A stretch of 64,000 nt of DNA from JAKLFA01 sp038222225 (GTDB taxonomy: Bacteria; Omnitrophota; Gorgyraeia; Zapsychrales; JANLHA01), in assembly GCA_038222225.1 (NCBI GenBank), contig JBBRHV010000005.1:1-64000 (forward strand), in the 5' to 3' direction. Below, piece by piece: positions 37,984 through 47,381 of the stretch. Below the pieces are notes generated by a model, which was not told the origin of the DNA, did no database searches, and saw only the letters and a list, made by a program, of their open reading frames with translations. Each line of letters begins with the position of its first letter. Positions within the stretch are counted from its first letter, which is position 1. Both the position numbers and the translations under genes were made by a program.

Positions 37984-39798
37984 ATGACTAAAGAACTTCA
38001 AAGTACAATTCAAGTAATTTGTAAACAATGCGGGAATGACAAGGCGCGCATGATGGATGTTATGACCGCGGTTCAGAAAAAGCACGGTTGTATTTCCAGC
38101 CAGGCTATGGATTTGATCGCCAAGCAGCTGAAGGTCGACCGGATCGATGTGGAAAGCGCAGCCACGTTTTATTCATTTTTATCCACAAAGCCTAAGGGCA
38201 AAACGGTCATTCGGCTGTGTAATGACATTGTTGATATGATGCAGGGCGCAAAGGAAGTTGCGGCTGCGCTTGAGCAGGAGTTGGGCATCAAATTCGGCGA
38301 ACAAACTCCGGATGGAAACATTTCATTGGAATACACCCCTTGCATCGGAATGTGCGATCAGGCTCCGGCAGCTTTAATCAATGATGTGGTGATGACCTAT
38401 TTATCAAGCGACAAGGCTCGGGAGATCGTGCGTGAGCTCAAGAAACACAATGATCCTAAAAAAATTGCTTGTCGTGTCGGTGATGGCAATAACGCCCATG
38501 AGCTTGTGCGCTCCATGGTTCATAACGGTTTGCGCAAAAAAGGGGACGTGATTTTTGGTGAGCATGCGGCAAATGGCGGCCTGAAAAAAGCCCTGGGGAT
38601 CAGCCCGGTTGAGGTCATTCGGGAAATCAAAACGGCCCGCTTAAGAGGCCGCGGCGGAGCAGGATTTCCGACGGGTATGAAATGGGAATTTACGCGTGCC
38701 GCGGAAGGTGAAAAGAAATATGTTCTCTGTAACGCAGATGAGGGAGAACCGGGAACATTTAAAGACCGGATCCTTTTGACCGAAAAGTATGACCTGATGT
38801 TTGAAGGTATGACCATCGGCGCTTACGCGATCGGGGCGCAAGAAGGCATCGTATATTTGCGGGGTGAATATGCGTATTTGAAAGATTTTTTAAACGCCAT
38901 GCTTGCCAAAAGACGGGCGGACGGCTTATTGGGAAAAAATGTTTTAGGCAAAAGTGGTTTTGATTTTGATATCCGGATCCAGCTCGGAGCCGGGGCTTAT
39001 ATTTGCGGGGAAGAAACATCTTTGATTAGTTCGGCAGAGGGCCTAAGAGGGGATCCTAAGACCCGTCCGCCATTTCCTGCACAAAAGGGATATTTAGGTT
39101 GTCCGACAACAGTGAACAATGTGGAAACATTCTGCTGTGTGGCCCGTATATTAGAGAAGGGAGCCGCATGGTTCTCACAGGTGGGGACACCTGGAAGCCC
39201 TGGAACAAAATTATTGAGCGTTTCCGGCGATTGTGCTAGCCCGGGAATTTACGAGTTTCCCTTTGGGATTAAAGTGGAAGAGATGCTGCAGGCTGTCGGC
39301 GCTCAGGATGTACAGGCCGTGTTGATGGGCGGTCCATCAGGTCAGTTTATTGGGGCAGCGGATTTTAAGCGCGCGATTTGTTATGATGATTTGGCTACGG
39401 GCGGTTCAGTGGTAATCTTTAATAAGACACGCGACCTGTTGGGGCTCGTCGATTATTACATGGACTTCTTTGTGGAAGAAAGCTGCGGATACTGTACGCC
39501 ATGCCGTGTCGGCAATGTGTTGTTGAAAAATGGCGTTGATAAGATCCGCGGGGGCCGGGGGGATTTGGCCGATTTAGCGTATTTAGAGGATCTGGGGAAG
39601 TCGATCAAATTGACCAGCCGCTGCGGTTTAGGGCAGACATCGCCTAATCCGGTGGTAACGACCATTAAGAACTTCCGCGGTATCTATGAAAAAATTATAA
39701 AAGAACAGAAGGCGGGCATGATATCAACGTTTGATATTCATGACGCGTTGAAGCAGGGCGAAGAAGCATCGGGACGAAAATCAGAGATCTTTAAATAA
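37984..39798 (+). CDS. hoxF: NAD-linked hydrogenase diaphorase subunit HoxF (NuoE-NuoF fusion)
   Basis: About 604 residues. The N-terminal 150 form a NuoE/HoxE-type thioredoxin-fold [2Fe-2S] domain with Cys79, Cys120 and Cys124; the expected second cysteine of the C-x4-C pair is Asp84. The rest is NuoF-like: FMN/NADH site (RLRGRGGAGFPTGMKW, NADEGEPGTFKDR, GAYICGEETSL) and [4Fe-4S] site (SCGYCTPCRVG plus SRCGLGQTSPNP). It would transfer electrons between NADH and the hydrogenase. The ATG at 37984 has AAGGG 8 bp upstream; an in-frame TTG at 37933 is the alternative. Similar fused HoxF subunits are known. Confidence 0.9.
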   Translation: MTKELQSTIQVICKQCGNDKARMMDVMTAVQKKHGCISSQAMDLIAKQLKVDRIDVESAATFYSFLSTKPKGKTVIRLCNDIVDMMQGAKEVAAALEQELGIKFGEQTPDGNISLEYTPCIGMCDQAPAALINDVVMTYLSSDKAREIVRELKKHNDPKKIACRVGDGNNAHELVRSMVHNGLRKKGDVIFGEHAANGGLKKALGISPVEVIREIKTARLRGRGGAGFPTGMKWEFTRAAEGEKKYVLCNADEGEPGTFKDRILLTEKYDLMFEGMTIGAYAIGAQEGIVYLRGEYAYLKDFLNAMLAKRRADGLLGKNVLGKSGFDFDIRIQLGAGAYICGEETSLISSAEGLRGDPKTRPPFPAQKGYLGCPTTVNNVETFCCVARILEKGAAWFSQVGTPGSPGTKLLSVSGDCASPGIYEFPFGIKVEEMLQAVGAQDVQAVLMGGPSGQFIGAADFKRAICYDDLATGGSVVIFNKTRDLLGLVDYYMDFFVEESCGYCTPCRVGNVLLKNGVDKIRGGRGDLADLAYLEDLGKSIKLTSRCGLGQTSPNPVVTTIKNFRGIYEKIIKEQKAGMISTFDIHDALKQGEEASGRKSEIFK

Positions 39799-39818
39799 TC
39801 TAACTATAAGGGATCGTT

Positions 39819-40532
39819 ATGAGCGACAAAACATTGACATTTACAATTGACGGAGTTGAAGTAAAGGGCTGCCCCGGGCAGACCATCATGCAGGTGGCCG
39901 ATGAGGCAGGGATTTATATTCCGCGCCTGTGTTATTGGGACGGGTTAAAGCCGCACGGAAGTTGCCGTTTGTGTACGGTGCTGGTCAATGGACGTCCGCA
40001 AGCGGCCTGCACACAGCCGATCGCGCAGGGGATGGCCGTTGAGCACAACACCGAAGAGCTCAAAGAGCGTCGCCGGGATATTGTGGACATGCTGTTTGTC
40101 GAAGGCAATCATTTTTGTATGGTTTGTGAGAAAAGTGGCAATTGCGAGCTTCAGGCCCAGGCCTATCGTTTGGGAATTGTAGCTCCGAAATATCCATTTC
40201 AGTTTCCGGTGTGCACGGTGGATGCAACGCATCCGGATATTTTTATTGACCGCAATCGCTGCATTTTGTGCGGACGATGTGTTCAGGCCTCGATCGATTT
40301 AGACGGAAAACATGTTTTTGATTTTGTAGGCCGCGGCAAGAATAAAAGAATCGCGGTTAATGCCGAAGCCCGTTTGGCTGATACAGATCTGGACATTACG
40401 GACAAGGCAACTGAAGTGTGCCCGGTTGGGGCGATTATTAAGAAGCGTGTCGGGTATGCAATACCGGTGGGCCAGCGCCTTTATGACAAAAAGCCTATCG
40501 GCTCTGACATTGAAGCGAAACAAACAAAGTAA
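39819..40532 (+). CDS. hoxU: Hydrogenase diaphorase subunit HoxU
   Basis: A 237-residue NuoG-N-terminal-like iron-sulfur subunit linking HoxF to the hydrogenase dimer. The [2Fe-2S] ferredoxin domain shows IPRLCYWDGLKPHGSCRLCTV. A His-Cys3 cluster region follows (HFCMVCEKSGNCELQ), and then C-terminal [4Fe-4S] ligands (RNRCILCGRCVQA, VCPVGA). The length is typical of HoxU. It lies 20 bp after hoxF. Confidence 0.93.
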   Translation: MSDKTLTFTIDGVEVKGCPGQTIMQVADEAGIYIPRLCYWDGLKPHGSCRLCTVLVNGRPQAACTQPIAQGMAVEHNTEELKERRRDIVDMLFVEGNHFCMVCEKSGNCELQAQAYRLGIVAPKYPFQFPVCTVDATHPDIFIDRNRCILCGRCVQASIDLDGKHVFDFVGRGKNKRIAVNAEARLADTDLDITDKATEVCPVGAIIKKRVGYAIPVGQRLYDKKPIGSDIEAKQTK

Positions 40533-40557
40533 CCGTTTTGAACAAGGATTTATGATC

Positions 40558-41103
40558 ATGGAAAAACCCAAAGTTGCAACAGCGTCATTGGCCGGATGTT
40601 TTGGTTGTCATATGTCGATCTTGGACATTGATGAACGGATCTTACAGCTCATTGAGCTGGTGGATTTCGACAAGTCCCCCATCGACGATATCAAAGAATT
40701 TACCGGTCGTTGCCGGATCGGTTTGATCGAAGGTGGATGTTCAACCGAAGAGAATGTTCATGTGCTGCAAAAATTCCGTAAGAACTGCGATATTCTCATC
40801 TCAGTCGGTGAATGCGCGATTACTGGCGGAGTTCCGGCCATGCGCAATGGCATTCCCCTCAAGGAATGCTTGGAGGAGGCGTATCTTAACGGACCGACGG
40901 TCTACAATCCCGCAAGAACGCTGCCGAAGGATCCCGAAATTCCTTTATGTTTGGATCAGGTGTATCCGTGTCATCATGTGGTTAAGATTGATTATCATCT
41001 TCCGGGCTGTCCGCCGTCTGCGGATTTGATCTGGGAGGCATTGGTTGCGCTGCTGAGCGACAAACCGATAGAATTGCCGTATGAACTTATTAAGTACGAT
41101 TAA
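40558..41103 (+). CDS. hoxY: [NiFe]-hydrogenase small subunit HoxY
   Basis: A 181-residue small subunit of a cytoplasmic group 3d-type hydrogenase, carrying the proximal [4Fe-4S] cluster. Ligands are Cys14 and Cys17 (LAGCFGCHMSILD), the cysteine in EGGCSTEENV, and the one in LPGCPPSADLIWEAL. AAGGA at 40544-40548 lies 9 bp before the ATG at 40558; the ATG at 40552 is too close. There is no Tat signal peptide, so it is soluble. The frame is open upstream into hoxU but that part is not conserved. Confidence 0.94.
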   Translation: MEKPKVATASLAGCFGCHMSILDIDERILQLIELVDFDKSPIDDIKEFTGRCRIGLIEGGCSTEENVHVLQKFRKNCDILISVGECAITGGVPAMRNGIPLKECLEEAYLNGPTVYNPARTLPKDPEIPLCLDQVYPCHHVVKIDYHLPGCPPSADLIWEALVALLSDKPIELPYELIKYD

Positions 41104-41121
41104 TCAAAATGGAGATGTGCT

Positions 41122-42558
41122 GTGGATAGAAAAAATTTAAAACGAGTTGTTATTGAACCGGTGACCCGCGTTGAAGGTCACGGGAAGGTTTCAATTCTTC
41201 TTGATGAAAATGATATTGTTCAGCAGGCCAGACTTCATATTGTGGAATTCCGGGGGTTTGAGCGGTTTGTGAAAGGGCGTCCGTATTGGGAAGTTCCGGT
41301 CATGATCCAGCGTTTATGCGGGATCTGTCCGGTCAGCCATCACCTGTGTGCGGCGAAGGCCATGGACCGCATTGTCGGCGGTGAGAATTTGACTCCGACG
41401 GCGGAAAAGATCCGGCGCTTGATGCATTACGGCCAGACATTTCAATCGCATGCATTGCATTTTTTTCATTTGGTTTCACCTGATTTGCTGTTTGGATTTG
41501 AGGCTGATCCGGCGATCCGCAATGTGATCGGCGTAGCCAAGAAGTTTCCGGAGTTGGCCGTTCAAGGCGTGATGATGCGCAAATACGGCCAGGAAATTAT
41601 TAAAGCCACGGCAGGCAAAAAGATCCACGGCACCGGGGCGGTTCCGGGTGGGGTCAATAAGAACTTGTCCATCTCCGAGCGCGATGCGCTTTTAAAGGAT
41701 TTAGATCAAATGGTGATTTGGGCCAGAAGCGCTTTGAAGCTGGCTAAAGAATATACGGTAACAAATTTTGATAAAGTTAAGGATTTTGGTTCTTTTGATT
41801 CGAACCATTTAGGCCTTGTGCGTGAGGATGGATGTTTGGATTTATATAACGGAAATCTGCGTGCGGTGGATTCTCAAGGCAATACGATTTTTGATCAGGT
41901 CAATCCTTTGGATTATGCCGAGCATTTGGCTGAAGAGGTCAAGGATTGGTCGTACATGAAGTTTCCGTTCATCAAAAAGATCGGTCCGGAAAACGGATGG
42001 TATCGAGTCGGACCGTTGGCGCGCATCAATATCTGTGATTTTATCGATACGCCGGAAGCGGAAAAAGAACGCCAGGAATTTAAAGCGTTGACCAACGGCA
42101 AACCGAACAATATCACGATGGCCTATCATTGGACGCGTATGATCGAAACACTGCATTCGATCGAAAAAATTAAAGAGCTTCTTCATGATCCGGATTTGCA
42201 GGGCACGGATCTGGTGGTTAAGGGCAAGCGCCGTGAAGAGACGGTCGCCATCCTCGAGGCTCCGAGAGGAACATTGTTCCATCATTATAAAGTGAACAAA
42301 GATGATCAGGTCGTGATGGCGAATTTGATCGTTTCAACGACCAGCAATAATGAGCCGATGAACCGTGCGGTTCAGCGTGTGGCCAAAGATTCGCTGAACG
42401 GAAAAGTCATTACCGAAGGGCTTTTGAACCATATTGAAGTGGCTATCCGCGCTTATGATCCGTGCTTGTCATGCGCGACACATGCGCTTGGTCAGATGCC
42501 GCTGGTGGTCAGCCTGTTTGATCATGAAGGCAATCTGCTTGATAAAAAGGTGAAGTAA
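41122..42558 (+). CDS. hoxH: [NiFe]-hydrogenase large subunit HoxH
   Basis: The 478-residue catalytic subunit that oxidises or produces H2. The four nickel/iron cysteines are in RLCGICPVSHHLCAAKAMD (N-terminal CxxC) and DPCLSCATH (C-terminal CxxC). The sequence runs 24 residues past the final His (ALGQMPLVVSLFD...), the peptide removed by the maturation protease. N-terminal motif: IEPVTRVEGHGKVSILLDE. It starts with GTG at 41122, with GGAG 7 bp upstream. The protease gene follows 2 bp after the stop. Confidence 0.96.
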   Translation: MDRKNLKRVVIEPVTRVEGHGKVSILLDENDIVQQARLHIVEFRGFERFVKGRPYWEVPVMIQRLCGICPVSHHLCAAKAMDRIVGGENLTPTAEKIRRLMHYGQTFQSHALHFFHLVSPDLLFGFEADPAIRNVIGVAKKFPELAVQGVMMRKYGQEIIKATAGKKIHGTGAVPGGVNKNLSISERDALLKDLDQMVIWARSALKLAKEYTVTNFDKVKDFGSFDSNHLGLVREDGCLDLYNGNLRAVDSQGNTIFDQVNPLDYAEHLAEEVKDWSYMKFPFIKKIGPENGWYRVGPLARINICDFIDTPEAEKERQEFKALTNGKPNNITMAYHWTRMIETLHSIEKIKELLHDPDLQGTDLVVKGKRREETVAILEAPRGTLFHHYKVNKDDQVVMANLIVSTTSNNEPMNRAVQRVAKDSLNGKVITEGLLNHIEVAIRAYDPCLSCATHALGQMPLVVSLFDHEGNLLDKKVK

Positions 42559-42560
42559 TC

Positions 42561-43028
42561 ATGCCGGTGGGACAATCATCCAGAGTGCTGGTCATCGGCT
42601 TTGGAAATCCCGGAAGGCTGGATGACGGTTTAGGCCCGGCCTTGGCAGCAGAGCTCGAGGTTTTAAATCTTTCTGATGTCACGGTAGACGCTAATTATCA
42701 GCTGACCGTTGAGGATTCCGATGCAGTTAAAGATCATGATGTGGTGATCTTTGCCGATGCATCGGTGGATTGCCGGGAGCCATTTGAATTTTATCCGATC
42801 CTTCCTGAGGCTAAAACGCACTTTTCAAGTCATTTCTTGGCGCCGGAAGACGTGTTGGGGCTGGCGCAGGACGCTTTTTCCGCCCGCACACGGGGTTTTG
42901 TGCTGGCGATCCGCGGTTATGAATTTAATGAATTTGGTGAAAGGCTTTCACAGCAGGCAGCGACTAATCTACAGGCAGCAAAGCAGTTCTTAGTGGACCG
43001 TATTCAGAAACGGGATTTTGACAGCTAA
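42561..43028 (+). CDS. hoxW: Hydrogenase maturation endopeptidase
   Basis: A 155-residue protease of the HyaD/HybD/HoxW family that clips the HoxH C-terminal peptide after nickel insertion. Nickel-sensing residues lie in VIGFGNPGRLDDGLGP (Asp near residue 21) and in VIFADASVDCREPFEF. The central His of the family is seen around THFSSHFLAPEDVLGLA. It is 2 bp downstream of hoxH, its substrate. Confidence 0.88.
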   Translation: MPVGQSSRVLVIGFGNPGRLDDGLGPALAAELEVLNLSDVTVDANYQLTVEDSDAVKDHDVVIFADASVDCREPFEFYPILPEAKTHFSSHFLAPEDVLGLAQDAFSARTRGFVLAIRGYEFNEFGERLSQQAATNLQAAKQFLVDRIQKRDFDS

Positions 43029-43056
43029 CGGAAGAACTTTTCACAGGAGAATAATC

Positions 43057-43431
43057 ATGCAAGACGGAAAACATGTGATTTTGGTTATTGATGATGAGCA
43101 GGATATTTTAAAGGTCGTTCAGGCGTTTCTTGAAAATCACGGCTATTCTGTTTTAACAGCCAGCTCCGCCGAAGAAGGTGTAAAGATTTATAAAAAGGGG
43201 CACCCGGACCTGATCATCGTCGATTTAATGATGGAAGAGGTTGATGCCGGGGTGAATTTTGTTAAAGAGGTAAAATTATTGGGAAATACAGCGTCGGTTT
43301 ATCTTTTGAGCGGCGCAGGTGATAGCATGGCGGATAGTATTGATTATGAGGCAATGGGCTTTAGCGGTGTTTTTCAAAAACCCATTGACCGCCAGCGCCT
43401 GTTGAGTACGATTCATTCAAAATTATCCTAA
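43057..43431 (+). CDS. Single-domain response regulator
   Basis: A 124-residue CheY-like receiver with no output domain. The acidic pocket is VIDDEQD, the phosphorylated aspartate is in LIIVDLMMEE (Asp near residue 54), the switch residue is in LLSGAG, and the conserved lysine is in FQKPIDR. AGGAGA at 43045-43050 supports the ATG at 43057 over an upstream in-frame start. It sits between hoxW and hypF in the hydrogenase row, an unusual place. No histidine kinase is encoded nearby, so partner and output are unknown. Confidence 0.88.
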   Translation: MQDGKHVILVIDDEQDILKVVQAFLENHGYSVLTASSAEEGVKIYKKGHPDLIIVDLMMEEVDAGVNFVKEVKLLGNTASVYLLSGAGDSMADSIDYEAMGFSGVFQKPIDRQRLLSTIHSKLS

Positions 43432-43510
43432 GACTACGTCTGAGTATGAGAATGCCTTCCTTTGAAGCGCCATCCAATCGGACGCGCTGTTCTTCAATGG
43501 ACATAATGCT

Positions 43511-45817
43511 ATGAAGGATCCTTTTGCCAATACAACGCGGTTGCGTATCCTGATCCGGGGGGCAGTTCAGGGCGTCGGATTCCGCCCGACGGTTTTTCGT
43601 TTGGCGAAAGAGCGCGGTCTTTTCGGTTGGGTGCGTAATACAACGCACGGTGTGATCATTGAAGCCGAAGGACCGGAAACAAAGTGCCGAGAATTTTTAT
43701 CATCCCTTCATATCGAAAAACCTGTTCATGCATTCTTTCAAAGCCTCGAGGTGTCTTATCTGGATCCCGCAGGATATCAAGATTTCCAAATTCTGGAGAG
43801 TGAACCAGGGGAGCCGACAGCTCTGATTTTGCCTGACCTGGCGATGTGTCTGCAGTGCCGGGCCGATATTTCCGATCCCAAGAATAGTCGTTACCGTTAT
43901 CCGTTCACTAATTGTACGCAATGCGGCCCGCGATACAGTATTATGGAAGCGCTTCCCTATGACCGCATCCACACAACAATGAAAAATTTTCAGATGTGTC
44001 CGCAGTGTGAAAACGAATATCACGATCCGCATAACCGGCGCTTTCATGCCCAGCCTAACGCCTGTCCTGCTTGCGGACCTCAGGTTGAGCTTTGGGATTC
44101 GAAAGGAACTGTTCTTGAACGGAACGATGCGGCGATAATGATGGCCGAGCATGAAATTTTGAAGGGGAAGATCGTTGCGCTAAAGGGGCTGGGAGGTTTC
44201 CAGCTAGCCGTCGATGCGCGCAATGCAGAAGCGGTCAAGCGGCTGCGACAGCGCAAACACCGTTCGGCAAAGCCCTTTGCGGTGATGTTCCCGGATTTAA
44301 AATCTGTTGAGCGGGAGTGTCATGTTTCTGATGAAGAGAAACGTCTTTTGACTTCGGGAGCCGCTCCGATTGTTTTATTGGAAAAACGCGCTGCCTGCGT
44401 TTGTAAAGAGGCGGCCCCAGGCAATCCTTATCTCGGCGTGATGCTCCCCTATACGCCGCTGCATCATCTTGTGATGTCTGATCTGCAAATCCCGGTTGTT
44501 ATGACCAGCGGAAATGTTTCGGAGGATCCGATGTGCATCGATGAACAGCAGGCGTTGGAGGACTTAAAAAATATTGCCGAGGCGTTTCTTGTTCACAACC
44601 GTCCGATCGCGCGCGCGGTGGATGATTCCGTCGCTCGCATTGTTTTAAATCGGGAATTGATTTTGCGCCGGGCGCGAGGGTATGCCCCATTGCCGATCCT
44701 GATTCGGTCTGATGGAAATGACTTTGACGCGGTTGCGGTCGGCGCGCATTTAAAAAATGCAGTCGCCGTTAAGAAGGGAAAAAATATTTTTTTGAGTCAG
44801 CATATTGGAGATCTTGAGACGGAACCTTCTTATGAGGCTTTTGTGCGCACGATCACCGATTTGAAGACCATGTATGCTGTTAAGCCACAAGCGGTTTTCT
44901 GTGACCGTCATCCGGATTATTTATCGACTCAATATGCCCGCAAACAGCAGGCGGCGCCGATCGAGATTCAGCATCACGTGGCGCATGTTTTTTCCTGCAT
45001 GGCGGAAAACGATCTTACCGCCCCCGTGTTGGGCGTGGCCTGGGACGGCACCGGATATGGCTTGGACAACACGGTGTGGGGCGGAGAGTTTTTTGAGATT
45101 CAAGAGAAAAGCATAACGCGGACGGCGTCGTTGCGGCCTTTTCCGCTTCCCGGCGGGGAAAAAGCGGTTCTTGAGCCGCGCCGTTGCGCGCTCGGTCTGT
45201 TATACGAGTCATCACGCGGGCATGTGGAGTATTACCAGGATATGGAATTTTTAAAATGTTTTTCTGAAACAGAGCTGAAGAATCTCATTCAAATTCTGCG
45301 CAATCAAAAGCAGTCTCCTTTTACCTCAAGCGTGGGGCGCCTTTTTGATGCGGTGGCATCGTTTGTGGGCATCCGGCAGGTTTTGGAATTTGAAGGGCAG
45401 GCGGCGATGGAGGTTGAGTTTGCGGCAGAGAGAGCGCATTCTGAAAATTACTATCAATATGAGCTGACGGAGAAGGATCAACGGGACAGTCCGTATTCGG
45501 CGCAGCGGCAGGTGGATATTGCGTTGATCGATGCGGTTTCCTCTGATTTAAAAAATGGTGTGGCAACAGATGAGATCTGCGGCCGTTTTCATAACACATT
45601 GGTAGAGGCGCTGGTTTCGGTGGCAAGGCGCGCAAAGATTTCGAAAGTCGTTTTAAGCGGAGGCTGTTTTCAGAACCGCTACCTTTTGGAACGGGCGGTC
45701 CGGCGTTTAAAGGAGGATGGTTTTCATCCCTATTGGCATCAGCGCATTCCGCCCAACGACGGCGGGATCGCGCTTGGCCAGATCGCGGCGGGCTTGGGAC
45801 AACGGCAATGGGTGTGA
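43511..45817 (+). CDS. hypF: Carbamoyltransferase HypF
   Basis: A 768-residue enzyme that makes the thiocarbamate on HypE used for CN ligands of the NiFe centre. Domains in order: acylphosphatase (RILIRGAVQGVGFRPTVFRLA), two zinc fingers (CLQCRADI...NCTQCGP; CPQCENEY...CPACGP), YrdC-like domain (KGLGGFQLAVDA), and Kae1-like C-terminal domain with the metal motif IQHHVAHVFSC and LSGGCFQNRYL. The length is standard. It lies 79 bp after the response regulator. Confidence 0.96.
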   Translation: MKDPFANTTRLRILIRGAVQGVGFRPTVFRLAKERGLFGWVRNTTHGVIIEAEGPETKCREFLSSLHIEKPVHAFFQSLEVSYLDPAGYQDFQILESEPGEPTALILPDLAMCLQCRADISDPKNSRYRYPFTNCTQCGPRYSIMEALPYDRIHTTMKNFQMCPQCENEYHDPHNRRFHAQPNACPACGPQVELWDSKGTVLERNDAAIMMAEHEILKGKIVALKGLGGFQLAVDARNAEAVKRLRQRKHRSAKPFAVMFPDLKSVERECHVSDEEKRLLTSGAAPIVLLEKRAACVCKEAAPGNPYLGVMLPYTPLHHLVMSDLQIPVVMTSGNVSEDPMCIDEQQALEDLKNIAEAFLVHNRPIARAVDDSVARIVLNRELILRRARGYAPLPILIRSDGNDFDAVAVGAHLKNAVAVKKGKNIFLSQHIGDLETEPSYEAFVRTITDLKTMYAVKPQAVFCDRHPDYLSTQYARKQQAAPIEIQHHVAHVFSCMAENDLTAPVLGVAWDGTGYGLDNTVWGGEFFEIQEKSITRTASLRPFPLPGGEKAVLEPRRCALGLLYESSRGHVEYYQDMEFLKCFSETELKNLIQILRNQKQSPFTSSVGRLFDAVASFVGIRQVLEFEGQAAMEVEFAAERAHSENYYQYELTEKDQRDSPYSAQRQVDIALIDAVSSDLKNGVATDEICGRFHNTLVEALVSVARRAKISKVVLSGGCFQNRYLLERAVRRLKEDGFHPYWHQRIPPNDGGIALGQIAAGLGQRQWV

Positions 45818-45861
45818 TATAATGCCGTTTTACAGGTGGCATTTTAAAAAGAGGGTGTGGA

Positions 45862-46107
45862 ATGTGTTTAGCGGTTCCCGGAAAAATTGTAGAGATCATC
45901 AATGACGATCCGCTGGAGCGCTCCGGAAAGGTCAGCTTCGGCGGCATTACCCGTGAAGTCAATTTGGCCTGTGTTCCTGAGGCCAACCCCGGCGAGTATG
46001 TTATTGTCCATGTTGGCATGGCCTTAAGCGTGGTTGATGAAGCGGAAGCACAGCAGATGTTAGAGTATATTCAGTCGGAAGACGACCTTCGCAAAGAGGG
46101 ACTATGA
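45862..46107 (+). CDS. hypC: Hydrogenase assembly chaperone HypC
   Basis: An 81-residue chaperone that binds HypD and delivers the Fe(CN)2CO unit to the large subunit. The N-terminal MCLAVPGKIVEI with the essential Cys2 is intact, and VHVGMALSVVDEAEAQQMLEYI is typical of the C-terminal helix. Its 3' end overlaps hypD by 4 bp. Confidence 0.96.
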   Translation: MCLAVPGKIVEIINDDPLERSGKVSFGGITREVNLACVPEANPGEYVIVHVGMALSVVDEAEAQQMLEYIQSEDDLRKEGL

Positions 46108-47192
46108 AATATATTGATGAATATCGAGATGCGGGGCTTGTGAAGACTCTGGCCGAAAAGGTGAGGCGCGTTGTGACGCGGCCATGGACGATCATGGAAG
46201 TTTGCGGCGGGCAGACGCATGCCATTATCAAGTTCGGCATTGATCAGATTTTGCCTAAAGAAATCACGCTGGTTCACGGCCCCGGATGCCCGGTGTGCGT
46301 GACATCCGTTGAGGCCATTGATCAGGCGGTGTTTATCGCAGCCCAGCCCAATGTGATTTTTTGTTCGTTCGGTGACATGTTGAGGGTTCCGGGAACAAAA
46401 AAAGATTTGTTGACCGTTAAAGCTGAGGGCGGGGATGTGCGCAGCGTGTATTCTCCGATGGACGCGGTCGCAATCGCTCAAAAAAATCCAGAGCGCCACG
46501 TTGTTTTTTTTGCTGTTGGATTTGAAACAACCGCTCCGGCCAACGCCAGCGCTATTCATTATGCGCAGGTGCATCAGGTGACAAATATGTCGTTTTTAGT
46601 TTCGCATGTTTTGGTTCCGCCGGTGATCGAGGCGGTTGTTTCATCAAAGAACAATCATATTCAGGGATTTCTGGCCGCTGGACATGTCTGCACGGTGATG
46701 GGCTATCATCAATACGAGCGTTTGGCGAGAGATTATCACATTCCGATCGTGGTGACCGGGTTTGAGCCGCTGGATATTCTGCAGGGGGTTCTGGCGTGCG
46801 TGACCCAGCTTGAGAAGGGGGAGACGCGTGTTGAAAATGAATATGCCCGTGTTGTGCGCGCCGAAGGAAATCTGCTCGCGCAGGAGATCATGAAAAAAGT
46901 GTTTCAGCTTTCCGATCAGAAATGGCGGGGGTTGGGAGTTATTCCCGATAGCGGTTTAAAATTGGCAGACAGTTATAACGCGTATGACGCACAAGTTGTG
47001 TTTGATGTCAGTCATATTCAGGCGGAGGAAAATCCGGAGTGTCAGGCAGGCCAGATTCTGCAGGGCTTGAAGAAGTCGGTGGAATGTCCGGCTTTTGGAA
47101 CGCGTTGCACACCCGAGCATCCGTTGGGCGCGCCGATGGTGTCTTCCGAAGGCGCCTGCGCGGCGTATTATAAATACAGGAAAAGACACTAA
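46104..47192 (+). CDS. hypD: Hydrogenase cofactor assembly protein HypD
   Basis: A 362-residue iron-sulfur scaffold on which the Fe(CN)2CO group is built with HypC. Conserved cysteines are in MEVCGGQTHAI and HGPGCPVCVTS, with the family motif FAVGFETTAPANA. The C-terminal [4Fe-4S] ligand region is CPAFGTRCTPEHPLGAPMVSSEGACAAYYKY. The last codons and the TAA stop lie inside the left arm of a repeat element (AAAAGACACTAAGACACC), so the element has inserted at the very end of the gene without harming the core. Confidence 0.95.
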   Translation: MKYIDEYRDAGLVKTLAEKVRRVVTRPWTIMEVCGGQTHAIIKFGIDQILPKEITLVHGPGCPVCVTSVEAIDQAVFIAAQPNVIFCSFGDMLRVPGTKKDLLTVKAEGGDVRSVYSPMDAVAIAQKNPERHVVFFAVGFETTAPANASAIHYAQVHQVTNMSFLVSHVLVPPVIEAVVSSKNNHIQGFLAAGHVCTVMGYHQYERLARDYHIPIVVTGFEPLDILQGVLACVTQLEKGETRVENEYARVVRAEGNLLAQEIMKKVFQLSDQKWRGLGVIPDSGLKLADSYNAYDAQVVFDVSHIQAEENPECQAGQILQGLKKSVECPAFGTRCTPEHPLGAPMVSSEGACAAYYKYRKRH

Positions 47193-47367
47193 GACACCGG
47201 GCAGTTTCTAGTGTTATAGTGTCTTAGCCCTGCGGAATTCGCAGAATTCCCGGGATTGGTCTCCCACGCAAAATAAAATTTTGAATGGGACATTATCTTG
47301 GCAAATCTGTGATTTGCTCAAGGCTAAGACAAGCTTTCAGTTTGTGTAGGATATCCTGGTGTCTTTT
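47181..47367. repeat. Inverted-repeat element (agacac family, copy 2)
   Basis: The left end AAAAGACAC (47181-47189) is complementary to the right end GTGTCTTTT (47359-47367). Inside the left end, AAGACACTAAGACACC pairs with TAGTGTTATAGTGTCTTA (ending near 47226), and there is a CTGCG-GAATT-CGCAG hairpin. The size (about 187 bp) and the AGACACTA terminal words match the element after rny. It fills the hypD-hypE gap and has no gene. Confidence 0.6.
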
Positions 47368-47381
47368 ATAAGGAAACACAA

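Noticed and set aside
45321..46019. Minus-strand open frame (about 232 codons) opposite hypF/hypC
   Set aside because: Proline/serine-rich shadow translation of two well-supported genes; no motif.
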